Part shown: positions 39,181 through 50,353 of the stretch, piece after piece
How the letters are laid out: each line of letters starts with the position of its first letter
How positions within the stretch are numbered: the stretch's first letter is position 1
From: Taeniopygia guttata
Taxonomy: Eukaryota; Chordata; Aves; Passeriformes; Estrildidae
Assembly: GCF_048771995.1 (NCBI RefSeq)
Contig: NC_133027.1
Location: 5,452,001 to 5,516,000 of the forward strand
Length of the DNA stretch: 64,000 bases
Reading direction: 5' to 3'
Made by a program: the position numbers and the translations under genes
The notes under the pieces: generated by a model
Seen by the model: the letters and a program-made list of their open reading frames with translations, nothing else
Told to the model about the DNA's origin: nothing
The model's database searches: none

Positions 39181-39384
39181 AATCACAGAAGGATGCTTCT
39201 CTCTTCAATCACAACCCATTTAAGTATTGAGTCAGTCTCAGCAAAGTAATGACACATTTATTCCATTCAAGCCAGACTTAAGCATGAGGATTTGGAAAAG
39301 AAAGGAGTATGAATGACTGATTTCTTTAATATACGCAAAGCAAATAAAAGAAGAAAAAATGGATAACAAGAATAAAGTGGTCAA

Positions 39385-39504
39385 TATGTAGATGTGGTAC
39401 TTGGGGACTGGTTTTAGTGCTGGGCTTGGCAGTGCTGGGTTAATGGATTTAATTGGATTCAATGATCATAGAAAGCTTTTCCCACCTAAATCATTCTACG
39501 ATTT
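39385..39504 (+). repeat. CR1 LINE 3' tail, second subfamily
   Basis: GTAGATGTGGTACTTGGGGA, CTTGGCAGTGCTGGGTTAAT, GGATTCAATGATCATAGAAA and CCCACCTAAATCATTCTACG match the CR1 variant 'gatgtggtgctta...gacttggcagtgttaggttaatggttggactcgatgatcttaaaggtcttttccaacctaaatgattctatg'. This is a different subfamily from the TGTCCCTGCCCATGG type. Confidence 0.9.
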
Positions 39505-42500
39505 GTGAAAAACACCAGATCCCGACTGGGTCTGGGTGATAGTGGCCCTGCTCACTGTCTCCTGCAATTCAATCTCAATGCTGAAATATGCTAAGCACAT
39601 GAGGAGCTGGACTTGGGGATGCCTTTATTTGTAAAGGAATGAGGGGGGACACGTGCAGAGGGCAGTCCCCTCCTGGCCACCACTCACGCTGCAGGGCCCA
39701 GTCCTGCTCTCCTCAGCATTTCCTACCTGTGGGAGAGACAAACTCTTTCCTGTGTTTAGCAGGGTCTGATGAGCACAAACCATGCCAGTGGCACACTGGG
39801 AGTGTGGGAACACTGCCCAAAGCCTCGCAGGCTCCTGCACTGGGCAGCCTGCACAGAGGAGAGCCCTCACTGCGCTTTCAGAGAGCTGCAGGCAAGTTAT
39901 GAGCTGCAGGAATGTGCCAAGGAACTTGGGGTCCCAAGGAAGGGAAGACTTTTCATTATATTATACTTTTAAAATGAAATTATATCCATAATCATATGTT
40001 GGAAAAGCTGGTTCACAAGTGGACATAGACTTCAAGTCTCTAATGTACAGCTCAAATTATCTTTAATCTTTCTAAATGTCTTTCTGTCCATCTGTTTCTT
40101 ACCTGCCTAAGAACTTGGGCAATTGGGCAATCCCAGGGACACTGGATGGTTGCTGAGAATAACAGGATTCCAAAATGTCCTTCCTAGAAGTGAATAAAAA
40201 TTCCTTTTGGCAATTTCTGACTGATTGGTTGTGGGTGGGGGCTGGGCAAATAATATTTATTTTGTGAAGCAAATGAAATAACTCATCAGACTCAGAACCT
40301 TCATGCTATACCCCGCCTCCACAGACCTAATTTTACATGTCACTTCCTATGGCACATGTTTCTTAAATGAAATTTATTTTGAAATGCAAGGACAGACCAA
40401 TGCCATCAACAATATCTCAGTGGTCTGACCCATCACATCAAACTCTCTTTTATTCTTTACCGCATCTCATCTTTTCCCCTTGTATCCAGTTTAAGAGACA
40501 CACATTTATATGCACATCTATAAAAGTGATACTCCTTTGAAAACAAACTGGCCAGGCCACGAGATTCTTCTGGCTGATTGCCATTGTTCAGTCACTAAAT
40601 ATGGGTTTAGGAATAGGGAGATGGATTACTCGCTTGTAACCCCACCACGGGCATTTCATGATATCCCAGACCATATTTTTTTAATAACATCAAGGAATAT
40701 TTAAATCCTGTATGGAAGTTTTTTCATACCTACTTTGATGTTAGAACATTTTGATTTGTTTGCATGCTGACACCAGAACATCTCGATTACTGCATGTTCA
40801 TTTATCAGCGAGTGTGGGGTCAATTCTGTTTGATGTGCAATTATTGAATCAAGTAGATAACATGGGCTAATCATGCTGACAGCAACATCCCCACTTCCAG
40901 TGGCTGGAAATGAAAGAACACTAAATAATGACTGTAAATGAAGAGGTAGTTAGGTCTTATTAAATGTAATTGTTAACTAAAACAATAAAAGAGTTCATAT
41001 GTTTAAAAAGCAGAAAGGTGGTAGATCTGAGCCCCAAACCTAGAACACATTGCAGTTCCTGGATTTAAAGCTAATGTGACCCAGTGGATTCAGGCTTTGG
41101 CAAAGAGAGAGCTGTTGTCTCCATCACATTATTTATTGTAATGGTGTAACTCCTTTTTCCTTTGTTTCTCCTTTTCCCCCTAGCAGAATGGCTGTTGGTA
41201 AGATGGGAATGTGAAATCCAGGTTTTCGTCTCTCCAGTAGCTCTGAATTTCCTGGCTTTTGTGGGCTGAAATCAGACCATGAAGTCACTTATGTGCATTT
41301 TGTTTTGGGTAATTGACATTAATTTTTAGGTTGCATCACTGACATCAATCAGCGCTGCTCTCAGAGGACTAGAGTTAAGGGGCCACAGTAAAAGGGCATG
41401 ATATTGTTTCTTTTGTTTTATTTCTGGAGCACTTTGACTACTCTATACTTTTCCAGTCGATGTTACATTTTTTTGTGTGAGACAGTTTAAAACATTACTG
41501 ACTGTCTCATTTAAAAGAATACTTACCAGTGAATGCCTGGCTCCAGAGGCTGGGACAGTCAAGGCTGGTAAAAATTCAAGTCGATAACTTTTGTCTATGT
41601 AACACTTTGAAGAAACTATGAAATGACAACACATTTCTTTAGAGAGAGCCCTGCTGCCCATTACAGATGTTTCCCATATGGTAAGGGGAAGGTTGGTCCC
41701 TTCCCCCTCCACTCATCGGTGTTCTCACATCGTAGCAGGAATCTACAAAGACAACAGGGCTGTAAATGACACCGCACAGAAGCCCCCAGCAGCACGTACT
41801 GCCAAGGAAGGAGCTGATTTTCATTGTCAGGGCACGAATACATTCCATTGCAGACCATTGATGGGGAGCATTTGGACTCTTCAGCTTCTGTTTCACCAGT
41901 GTATGGCACAAAAACACTGGAGTGAGTGGCCAGGAGAAACCAGACTAGATTTCAGATGCTAAAATGATGAAATGAAGATAGATTAAATAAATAGAGATTG
42001 CTGCAGATTATCATCCTGTATCAACTGGTAGGCTCAACACCTTCTCCCTCAAATCCTAATGGGTGGGAAGAAAAATTCTTTCTAGTATAAGATCATGATT
42101 TTTAGGGAAGACTCTGAGACACATCAGTGGGGCTAAGACCTATTTTTTGGATACTGGGACATAGTCACACACACAGGCTCATAGGCAGATCTTGAAAACA
42201 GTCAGCCATTGGGTAGAGAATTGGCCTGTTGCTCCATATCTTGCCAAGTAGTTCATCACCCTAGCTGTACTCAAGATGTTTATAAATCCCAATACTTTTT
42301 TGGATACTGAAGCTATTCTAACAGTCAAGTCTTAAATGCAGGTGTGACTTCCTAAGAGTTTAATGTGTAACTGAGACTTTTTTTCATTTCATCCACTCAT
42401 TTCCCAAACTACAAAGTTATCTTATTTCAAAATAAACTTCAAAATAAATAAGAACCTGAACATACATGGAGTTTGTGATGAAAAAAAAATCCTTAATGCT

Positions 42501-43590
42501 TATTTCCCTATACTTTTGGTTTTAGAGAAGGTATGGGACCATCTGGGCAAGTCTATATTTAATTTATAATGGACCATTGTTTTTCCATGTCAACCAATCT
42601 TAGTAATATATATACATACTAGTTGGCATATTTTGCCATTGGTTATTATTACATATTATTGCACAATAGTAATATAATATCTAACTAATATATCCACTAT
42701 AATATCTCTAATGTAATAGCTAATATTTCTACAAAATAAACTCTAATGCTAAGATACTTAAAACCAGCTACTGATCTTAGCTGGCTATTCCACCAGTAGC
42801 TGTGTGGCTAAAACCTTACACAGATGAAGAAATAAACTTTAAATAATATCTAGTTAAACGTTTCTTCGTTGCTTTTTCACTATTACTTCCTTCTTAGCTT
42901 TCTAAAAGGTGCACTACTATTAAATAATTTCTTAGAAACTACAAGATAGTCCCCAATAAACCGAATAATTTTCATTTTTTTCTCTCATCATATTTTCCTG
43001 TTCTTCACAACAGCATTTTTCCAAGTTCTTCATTACTAACTCTGCTAAACTTTAATTAAATCTATCCTTCTATTTATCTGTCTTTGCCCTCCAGTTCATC
43101 TTATCCACCCTTTGGTTTCCAGCCCATTCTCCCATCTTTCCATAACTAATTATTTCCACTACCTTTTGACCAGCCTATCTCTGTCTCTGCTGTTTTTATT
43201 TCCAACCTAATTTCTGCATATCCTTGTCTCTTACTAACATAATCTCCTCTGTACAGAAGCTACGGGGCTTCTGTGTCTTAAAATAATTACATCCAAAATT
43301 TACTTCATCCTCTCCCAACCACTTTAGGGGTCTACAAATATACCTGCAGTTGTTGCAGAAACTGTAGAAAAACAGATCTACTGCTTGTTGTAGGACATAT
43401 GAAGAATTTTGGCATTAGCAAAGAGGGCATTGCCCACACAAGAGAGAAACTCAGTGCATGTGAATAGGAGCAGGAGAATCCTAAACACCAATTTGGAGCA
43501 GACAGCAGTCATCACTCAGGGCACAACAGAGCCCTCAAAAGCTTGGGGGAACTTTCATACTTCCCAAAAGCTGAAGTCCAATCCTGGATA
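39505..43590. other. unique noncoding sequence
   Basis: About 4 kb with no gene or interspersed repeat recognised. The part at 40780-40880 has enhancer-like TAAT-rich motifs. The part at 42590-42740 is a strongly AT-rich TAATAT-type low-complexity stretch, and 42980-43260 is pyrimidine-rich. Confidence 0.5.
42600..42730. repeat. AT-rich low-complexity region
   Basis: Repeated TAATAT, ATATAT, TATTATT and AATATC words with almost no G or C, without a regular period. Confidence 0.6.
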
Positions 43591-44400
43591 TTAAATATAA
43601 AAGAAGCATGTATCTTTCTCTCTCTTTCCCCCCACCCCGCCCCTGTAATTATTCAGTTTTCTTAGGGAGAAAAAAGTAAGAAAGAAAGATGAAAAAAAAG
43701 GGCTACTCGCCACTGTGGTGTCAGAAAGAAGCCTGCTGGCATCCAATCCATTGAAGAAATTGCTCAAAACCACTTCACCTTTGTGAGAACATTCTCCTGC
43801 TGAAAGGCTGGGCTTTCTATCCCAGAAGGGGTGACATGAGGTTTGCTGAGACTGGTTGAACTTGCAACCCATCTTTACCACCAAACTTTTATTTATTCCT
43901 GATAAATTGGTGTCACTTAATTGCTCTGTATTTCTTTTGTCTCTCTTTAGCTGGCCATGATTCACCTGGAAAGCACGACTGAGTCTCACAGAGACCTCAG
44001 CAAATGAAGAGATATTGCAGGAGAGCAATATCTCTGCAACATATTTTGGGGTGATATTTATTCCTTCAGGTGTGCTATTGATGGGGTGAATCATTGATCC
44101 TGACCTTCTGTGAACACACTGATCTCTGCTGGGGGAGGAAATTCTTTCATCCTCAAGAAAACTACCTTTTTTTGCTGTGTGGTACTTTTTTTTTTCCATG
44201 TGGTACTTCCAACAGGTGTTACAGAGGAAAACAAGGGGATGACAAAATATAACAAATAAACAAATTAATAGATAAAAAGATAAATGAGTAAAACATCTTG
44301 GTCTGGATCTGGAAGAAAAGGCAGCTGCAGATTCAGCTTCGGCTTTTGAAACGACTGGGCCAGGGAACCAAATGGGGGGACATTCTTGACTTGTGGGCAA
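43591..44400 (-). other. longest open frame of the window (269 codons), unidentified
   Basis: A minus-strand frame without stop for 269 codons. There is no ATG at its 5' limit; the first ATG lies at 44199, leaving 202 codons. The conceptual protein has one hydrophobic run (LSFYLLICLFVIFCHPLVFL) and N-glycosylation-type sequons (NST, NIT, NIS) in a central part. The 3' part is serine/lysine-rich and translates a C/T-rich tract, so it looks unlike protein. Within the frame, 43966-44107 is bounded by AG and GT dinucleotides with reasonable context (GTGTTCACAG| and TTTCCAG|GTGAAT). I recognise no family. It may be a real exon embedded in a chance extension, or wholly chance. Confidence 0.2.
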
Positions 44401-45568
44401 GTTTGATCAGGCACCAGCAGAGTCAACCAACCACTTACTCACAGGCCACTTGCCCAGTCTGACAAGGGAACAATTTTCAGTCTTTGACAGACTGGACTTG
44501 AACAGGCACCAGAAGTGAAAGCATCTATTGTCCATTATCCTTCCCACCCCTGAGACTTCCAGTTTCTCATTTACCATGTAGCCTGTTCAGAAAAGATTTG
44601 TCAAGCAACAGCCTCTCTAAGCAAATTACATTGAGATTCCTTATACTGTGCCACATACTTGACTTGCTGTTCCAAAAAGAGCAACATAGTACGTTTCTAA
44701 CAAGGACACTGGTTATTAAAGCACTCTCCATTTTCTAGGTCAAAGAGGTGAAAGGCAAAGTCAAAATAATTGAAACAAAATATTCCATAAATCATGGGTG
44801 TTTACTTACAAAAAAAAAGAGGGAAAAAAAGATATGAGGAGACTTGCTGCTACACAACCCAAAACTCAGCAAGCTACTTTGAATTACGATGTTCTTGATG
44901 AAACTAGAATTTAAGGTGCCAGAGTTGGCTTTTGGAAATACCCAAACAGTTGAAAACCAAACAGAGCTTAGCAGCAACTGGATCTTTCTTTCTTTTCCCA
45001 TTTCTTCCTCCAAGTGTGTAAGACGGATGTGGCAAAGAAATAGACTGGTAATGCATGCTGTTCTTTTTTTCTCCACTTAAATGTGAAAAGTAGGTACCTT
45101 TTTAAACATATATGTTTGCTGAGGTAACCCAGAGATTTAAACTGAGAAGTGCAAAAGTTCTTCATGTATTTTGTGAAGAGGAAATTTTTTAGAATTGCCA
45201 TCTGTATCTCCTACTTTCGAGAAACATTAAGATCTGAGCTTTCTGAAAATAACCTTGCATCACCTCAGTGTATTTTGAGACATTATTTTTCACAGTATTA
45301 CATATTCATATTAGTACACAAGTACTAATTTTGCTGCAGTTTTCTTCTTTAGGAGACAGCTTATTTATCAACTTCTGTGTTTGAATCCATATTTACTGTG
45401 AAGACTAACACATCTTATCAATTTTTTCAAGGAACATGCTTTTTCAAGAATACAGTTGGAAGCATCTCTCATTTTTTAGTTTTCTAAGTCTTTATCTGTG
45501 ATAAAATGATGATTTTTTCAGCGTTTGAGTAAAACTCATTGAGAATGCACATGCACTTAGATAATAAA
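44401..45568. other. unique noncoding sequence
   Basis: Nothing identifiable in 1.17 kb. Short antisense open frames near 44.8-45.2 kb share the same AT-rich segment and carry no family signature. Confidence 0.5.
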
Positions 45569-45662
45569 ATCATAGAATCACGGAATGGTTTGGGTTAGAA
45601 AGGATGATCTCATTCCAACTCCTTGCCATGGGCAGGGACACCTTCCACTAGACCGGGTTGCT
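45569..45662 (-). repeat. CR1 LINE 3' tail fragment
   Basis: The inverted tail (AATCATAGAATCACGGAATG) is followed by GTTTGGGTTAGAAAGGATGA, TGCCATGGGCAGGGACACCT and TCCACTAGACCGGGTTGCT. It has the two-octamer tail. Truncated after about 95 bp. Confidence 0.93.
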
Positions 45663-45911
45663 TGTTGATTTAACAATAGAAAGAAAAAAATGAAGGGGCT
45701 GATTGAGGATCTAAAAGCAGGGTAAAGGAGCTGTAATTTGCTTTCTGATATGGGGCATGGACCAGCCCAATACAAGTGACACAGTGACATCAGAAGGGAG
45801 TGGCTAAGAAGAGTTGTGGATGCAGCCATTCCATCAAGACTCAGAGCAGTCACTGTTGGTGGGCTCCAGGGACCCCCAGATGTGATCCTGCCCCACCCCA
45901 CACTTCCTGGC

Positions 45912-45948
45912 AAAAAAAAAAAAAAAGAAAAAAAAGAAAAAAAGAAAA
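45912..45948 (+). repeat. A-rich tract with G interruptions
   Basis: A runs of 7-14 separated by single G residues, 37 bp in total. Low-complexity sequence; lysine-rich frames through it are artefacts. Confidence 0.85.
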
Positions 45949-46077
45949 CAGTTGGGGTTGGCTGTGGCCCCACTTGCCTTCCTTCTGGGTGAATCCAGAG
46001 GAGGAAGGGATCAGGATAAATTATAGGTCCCTGCAAGAGCTGTGTGTGTCTCTGTTGATGCCATCTGGAAGCAGTGA

Positions 46078-46103
46078 TAACGCCACTATTAGTGGGGGCG
46101 TTA
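46078..46103. other. 26-nt imperfect hairpin
   Basis: TAACGC and CACT on the left pair with AGTG and GCGTTA on the right, around an ATT loop, with GGG unpaired on the right arm. Ten base pairs in a 26-nt span, including CpG dinucleotides that are otherwise scarce here. Possible RNA hairpin or dimeric protein-binding site; no known motif assigned. Confidence 0.35.
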
Positions 46104-46540
46104 CAACAGAGGATCTGCCGCCTCTATTGAAACCAGCCATGCTGTGTGCTGGCTCATGATGCATGTTTGCTCTAATTTCCTCCCTGACATTTCATTCCTA
46201 AAGCTGTCAATACCCCGTTAACCTTCCTGGCACTGAAACTCCAAAACCAAGTCCTGTTTCAGCTCTGATTTTGAATCTCAGTTGTGATAAGCAATACCAA
46301 AGGCTAAGTTTACAATACACCATTGGCCTAATCTAAATCATGCTATAGGTCAGGGGCATTTTTTTCTTGCTTATACACATCATAAAGCATGATACAACAA
46401 TGTGATATCCTAAAGTTCATTCCTTGCTTTGATGGCAAAATAGCAAATGTTCTTTACTGGTAACTGACAGATCCTGCAGATTTCAAAGGCCAGAAGTGTC
46501 CTGTAATCAGGGGAATTGCTCACATTCAGTTCATACTGTT

Positions 46541-46806
46541 TAAAGTCAGAAGGGAAAATTAGATCATCTAGTCTGACCTCCCACATACCACAGACCACAG
46601 AATTTCAGCCAGTTGCCCTTATTTAGGCCAATAACCAGTTTAACAAAAGCATATTTTCCAGAAATTCATTTGACCTCCACTTGGAGTCATCAAGAACGAG
46701 ACAATGCAGAACTTCACTTGGTACTTTGTTCCACTGTTAATTGGCTCGTGCCTTATTTCTAAGTTGAATTTCTCTGGTATTATTTTTCTACATAAATACA
46801 AGTTGC
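46541..46806 (-). repeat. ancient amniote CR1/L3-like LINE fragment
   Basis: AGATCATCTAGTCTGACCTC, CACAGACCACAGAATTTCAG, AATAACCAGTTTAACAAAAG, ATTTTCCAGAAATTCATTTG, TTGGTACTTTGTTCCACTGT and GTGCCTTATTTCTAAGTTGA follow, in order, the old CR1-type 3' region known from turtles, crocodilians and birds ('agatcatctagtctgacctcctgtataacacaggccatagaatttcacccag...'). It is far more diverged than the bird-specific CR1 copies and very probably predates birds. Confidence 0.8.
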
Positions 46807-47284
46807 AGGAACAGCAATTACAACTGTCTCCATAATAATGGTGACATTAATGTGAAAAGAGACTGTCCAAATGGGATGCTAAGAAGCATTCTGGCCACAT
46901 GCACAGAAATATTTAAGTACTAGCTGATCCAGATGAGCCCAATATTGGATTTACTGAGATGTCTGAATAAAGTACAAAAGGATCCATCTGTGGGAATACT
47001 TTAGTTTGGATCATGGGTGTGCTTTTGAAACAAATCTCCCATTCATCCTCACTTCCTGCACATCATTTCGTACTGTAGAATGATTTCAGAGCACGCTACC
47101 TGGTCTTTTTTTTTGGGTAAAAGCAAATCAAAAGATGCAATTCAAATAGGCATGCAGTCAATGAGGCCAGATTGGACCTAGTGCTAGACTGAAAGTAAAC
47201 CCCACTGAAATGTTCATTGAGTGCATGGAGGGTGAGCACCACCATCTTCTACACATCTGCTCCTATTTGCACTGTTGGCAAAAG

Positions 47285-47400
47285 CACGGAATCATGGAAT
47301 CATAGACTAATTTGGGTTGGAAATGACCTTAAAGTTCCAACCCCTCTGCCATAGGCAAGGATACCTTCCACTAGATCAGATCACTCAGTCACAGCCTGAT
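47285..47400 (-). repeat. CR1 LINE 3' tail fragment
   Basis: GGAATCATGGAATCATAGAC, TTTGGGTTGGAAATGACCTT, AAAGTTCCAACCCCTCTGCC and GGATACCTTCCACTAGATCA correspond to the inverted CR1 tail and UTR. It has a small deletion where 'gatcatctcat' is expected. Confidence 0.9.
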
Positions 47401-49937
47401 TCCTAAAATTCCAAAAGCAGTCACAGTTGAATTCCTCTCAACTTTAAGGAACCTCGCGTCAATAGCAGCAGAGAATAGAAAATCAAGATTTAGCAAATAA
47501 TTTCAAAAGAACAGTAATTGGTGGAATTGATTTTGCAGAACAATAGCTGGGTATTAATCCATAATCTGAAGAACAACAGCAGTGATCAAAAGGTACTACA
47601 GTAAACTGAGTTTCTTTTTATTTTTCCAGTGGTATCCTTACTTCTAGAAAATAACAAATACTGTAGACAAATTCACCTGTATCATTCTGAAAAGATCAAG
47701 TAAAAAATTAAGGAGTTCTAGGCAGACCACCAGGAAAAGATAATGGGAGATACTGACATGGAAAGAGGACAACAAATCTGACCTAATAAATCACAGAATT
47801 CACGATTCAGAAATGACTATTCCACAATATTTTAGATATAATTTGGCTAGTTGTTGTAACTCTATTACCAGTCGACCTTCAATATACTCTCCAAGGGAAT
47901 AACAAAGTAACATCTTCAGAACTTGCATCCATTTGCCCAGTCCAGAGACACAGGCCAATTAAGCACTTTATACTAAGGAAGGTTTAAAATGAGACATGCA
48001 ATTCCACACAAGACCACTTAAAAAAGTTGATTTTGGTGGCTGCCAGACCAGCAGTCTGCTATTGTCAGCAATAAGTGTTCCTGCGTGGGGCAGAAACTAC
48101 CAAGAAACGATCTAAGAACAGCAAGAAGATGGACAAATCAACGGCCTTCAAAATATTTTTTTTTGTTGATGAAACATCCTGGAGAGAGTATAAAAGCCAA
48201 TGCATGATTGACCATGGCAAACCAAGATTTATTATGGAGCTCTTGAGGGAAGTGATTGGCACAGCAGAAGTAAGTCTTGGCTCACCACAGTTTTCTCCAT
48301 TTTTCAAATCACAATTCCTGTAAGTATTCCTTCGCAAGAGTTGAAAGGCAGAAGAGGTATCAGATTGTCCAGTATGACTCCTTATATATCTCAATTCCTA
48401 ATTATCCCATCTTTTAAGCACACAATAATAGCATATAACTTCTATAAAGGAAATCAATAGAAATTTCAGCTTGCATTTTCAGAGGAGCACAACCTCTCAT
48501 TAGCTTTATTAAAAAAAACCCAAAACTTCTATTTTCTTCTAATATTTTTTAACTTTCCAAATGACTGATTTCTTTCTCATTTCTTTTATTTTTGGGATTT
48601 CTCCTTTCTGGGATGAAGAAACATGGCATTGAAATATTCCTAAAACAATGAAAGTACTTGTTCCAGCTAGGTCCAAGTACCAAGATAAAACACACAAAAG
48701 CTTTGCTTTCAGACTTCCAAGCAAAGGTTTGTCAATCCCCAAGTCTGAAATACACTTCAGAAAAGTGCAAATAGAGTTCATGGTGAGCTAATCAACGAAT
48801 TCTTGGGATATCCAGGACAGGAAATAGGTGCTAATTTAAAATGAGATTTTATGTTTTGGACTGTCTGTGAAGATAATTAACATCTATAACTACTTTTCAA
48901 AATATAAACTTGGCCTTTGAATACTAATACAATTAAAAGAAAAAAGAAATTGCCAAAAAAATGGGGAATCTGAAAAGAATAACAAGGTGATTTTGAAATC
49001 CTTGTAAGGTTCCGAGAAGTCTCTTTGGTCTTTGACTCTTTGGCTGGTGATGCTGGATATATGCAAACAGTAATCAGTTCCAGGCCTGCAGTAGCAGCGC
49101 TCACTCATAATAGAATAAAATTATAGCTTACATAGGAACTCAGAACTGAGAGAAATCTCTGACTATTTGGCAAAGAAAAGTATCAGGAAAGCAAGACGGG
49201 TTGAGAATAAAGGTTGCATGGAATAAGAAAAGAAAATTATACTGTTCAGACTAATTACACAAAATAGAAGAGGGGGCAGAAGGACAGCAGCAGCAGAAAG
49301 ATTACAAAGAAAGCTCAGGAGTAAATGGATGTGGCACAAATCAATGAATTTGACAACGGGGACATTGAGGGATCCTGATCCACACATCATTACCCATGGA
49401 GAAATGTCCCTGCAACTGCAGTTACATTTTAACCAGCAGATCAACACATTGTCTGATGGACTGGCACGCGTAATGGCAGTCTTCAAAATGAAATTCAATA
49501 TACTCCTGTTGCCACTGGAAACCTCACCTTCTTAACCAGGCCCTGTTAATGCAACCAGTTGGCCTGGAAGGATGCCATGTGTGATCATCTCCTGTATTAC
49601 AGCTTTCTTTGTAAATGCTGGAAATGAAACCTCAGGCACGATAATACCAAGAGTTAACACACACCAGCACATCTATGCCAGCTCAAACCAGTTACATTTT
49701 TCTGACTCTGTGGTGGTTTTGAGTTTTCGTTCTCTCATTCCACCTCCTCTGAACAAGGACACACATGGATACCCAAAAGCAGCAAAGCCTTTCTACCAAA
49801 ATTATTCTCCTTTAGTAACGAGACCACAAAAGGCTGAAACACACAACACTGTCTGCCACCACCCTACTCTGGCTGATTGTCTTTTAATAGCTACAATAAT
49901 GTTGTGCAAAGGAATAATATTCCACATCCTCCACTCA
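47401..49937. other. noncoding sequence, one open frame with a donor-like end
   Basis: No interspersed repeat recognised. A plus-strand open frame (48075-48323) includes a GTAAGT donor-like site at 48270 and is listed separately. The rest is AT-rich with no identifiable feature. Confidence 0.45.
48075..48269 (+). other. possible exon-like open segment, unidentified
   Basis: The frame is open and ends at a donor-like GCAGAA|GTAAGTCTT. It encodes a lysine-rich start followed by a balanced peptide (ETSWREYKSQCMIDHGKPRF, then IMELLREVIGTAE). No strong acceptor is visible: the nearest AG upstream (TATTGTCAG at 48059-48067) has a poor pyrimidine tract. No family recognised. Confidence 0.15.
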
Positions 49938-50353
49938 CTGGGGAAGGGTCTGGAGCACAGGTCTGATGAGGAGCAGCTGAGGAAGCTAGGGGGACTCAGG
50001 CTAGAGAAAAGGAGGCTCAGGGAGGACCTGACTCTACAACTCCCTGACAGGAGAGTGGAGCCAGGTGAGCGTTGGGGTCTTCTCCCAGGTAATAAGTGAC
50101 AGGACAAAAGGAAATGGCCTCGAGTTCACCAGGGGAGATTTAGCTTGGACATTAGTAAAAATTTCATCATGGAAAGAGCAAAACACTGGAAGAGGCTGCC
50201 CAGGGCTGTGATGGAGTGACCATCCCTGCACATATTTAAAAAATGTGTAGATGTGGTACTGAGGAACACGGTTTAGTGATTGACTGACAGTGTTGGGCTC
50301 CTGGTTGGTCTCGATTATTTGGGAGTCTTTTCCAATGGAAATGATTCTATGAG
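49938..50353 (+). repeat. CR1 LINE 3' end, about 415 bp
   Basis: It starts in late ORF2/UTR (GGGAAGGGTCTGGAGCACAG, GATGAGGAGCAGCTGAGGAA, TCAGGGAGGACCTGACTCTA) and continues with ACAAAAGGAAATGGCCTCGA, GAGGCTGCCCAGGGCTGTGA, TGTAGATGTGGTACTGAGGA and the tail AATGATTCTATGAG. This is the GATGTGGTAC subfamily. The 175-codon open frame at 49572-50099 runs into it and its C-terminal part is CR1 sequence. Confidence 0.95.

Larger units (their letters stand above)
37451..39384. other. noncoding sequence with a possible microexon and a motif-rich segment
   Basis: No interspersed repeat recognised. A GC-richer island at 37715-37960 contains a candidate 27-nt exon. A run of G followed by A tracts lies at 37995-38035. 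The part at 39060-39180 is rich in homeodomain- and octamer-like motifs. These are listed separately. Confidence 0.45.

Noticed and set aside
45800..46159. 119-codon frame with a lysine/arginine block
   Set aside because: The basic block is the A-rich tract at 45912-45948; no other protein-like signal.
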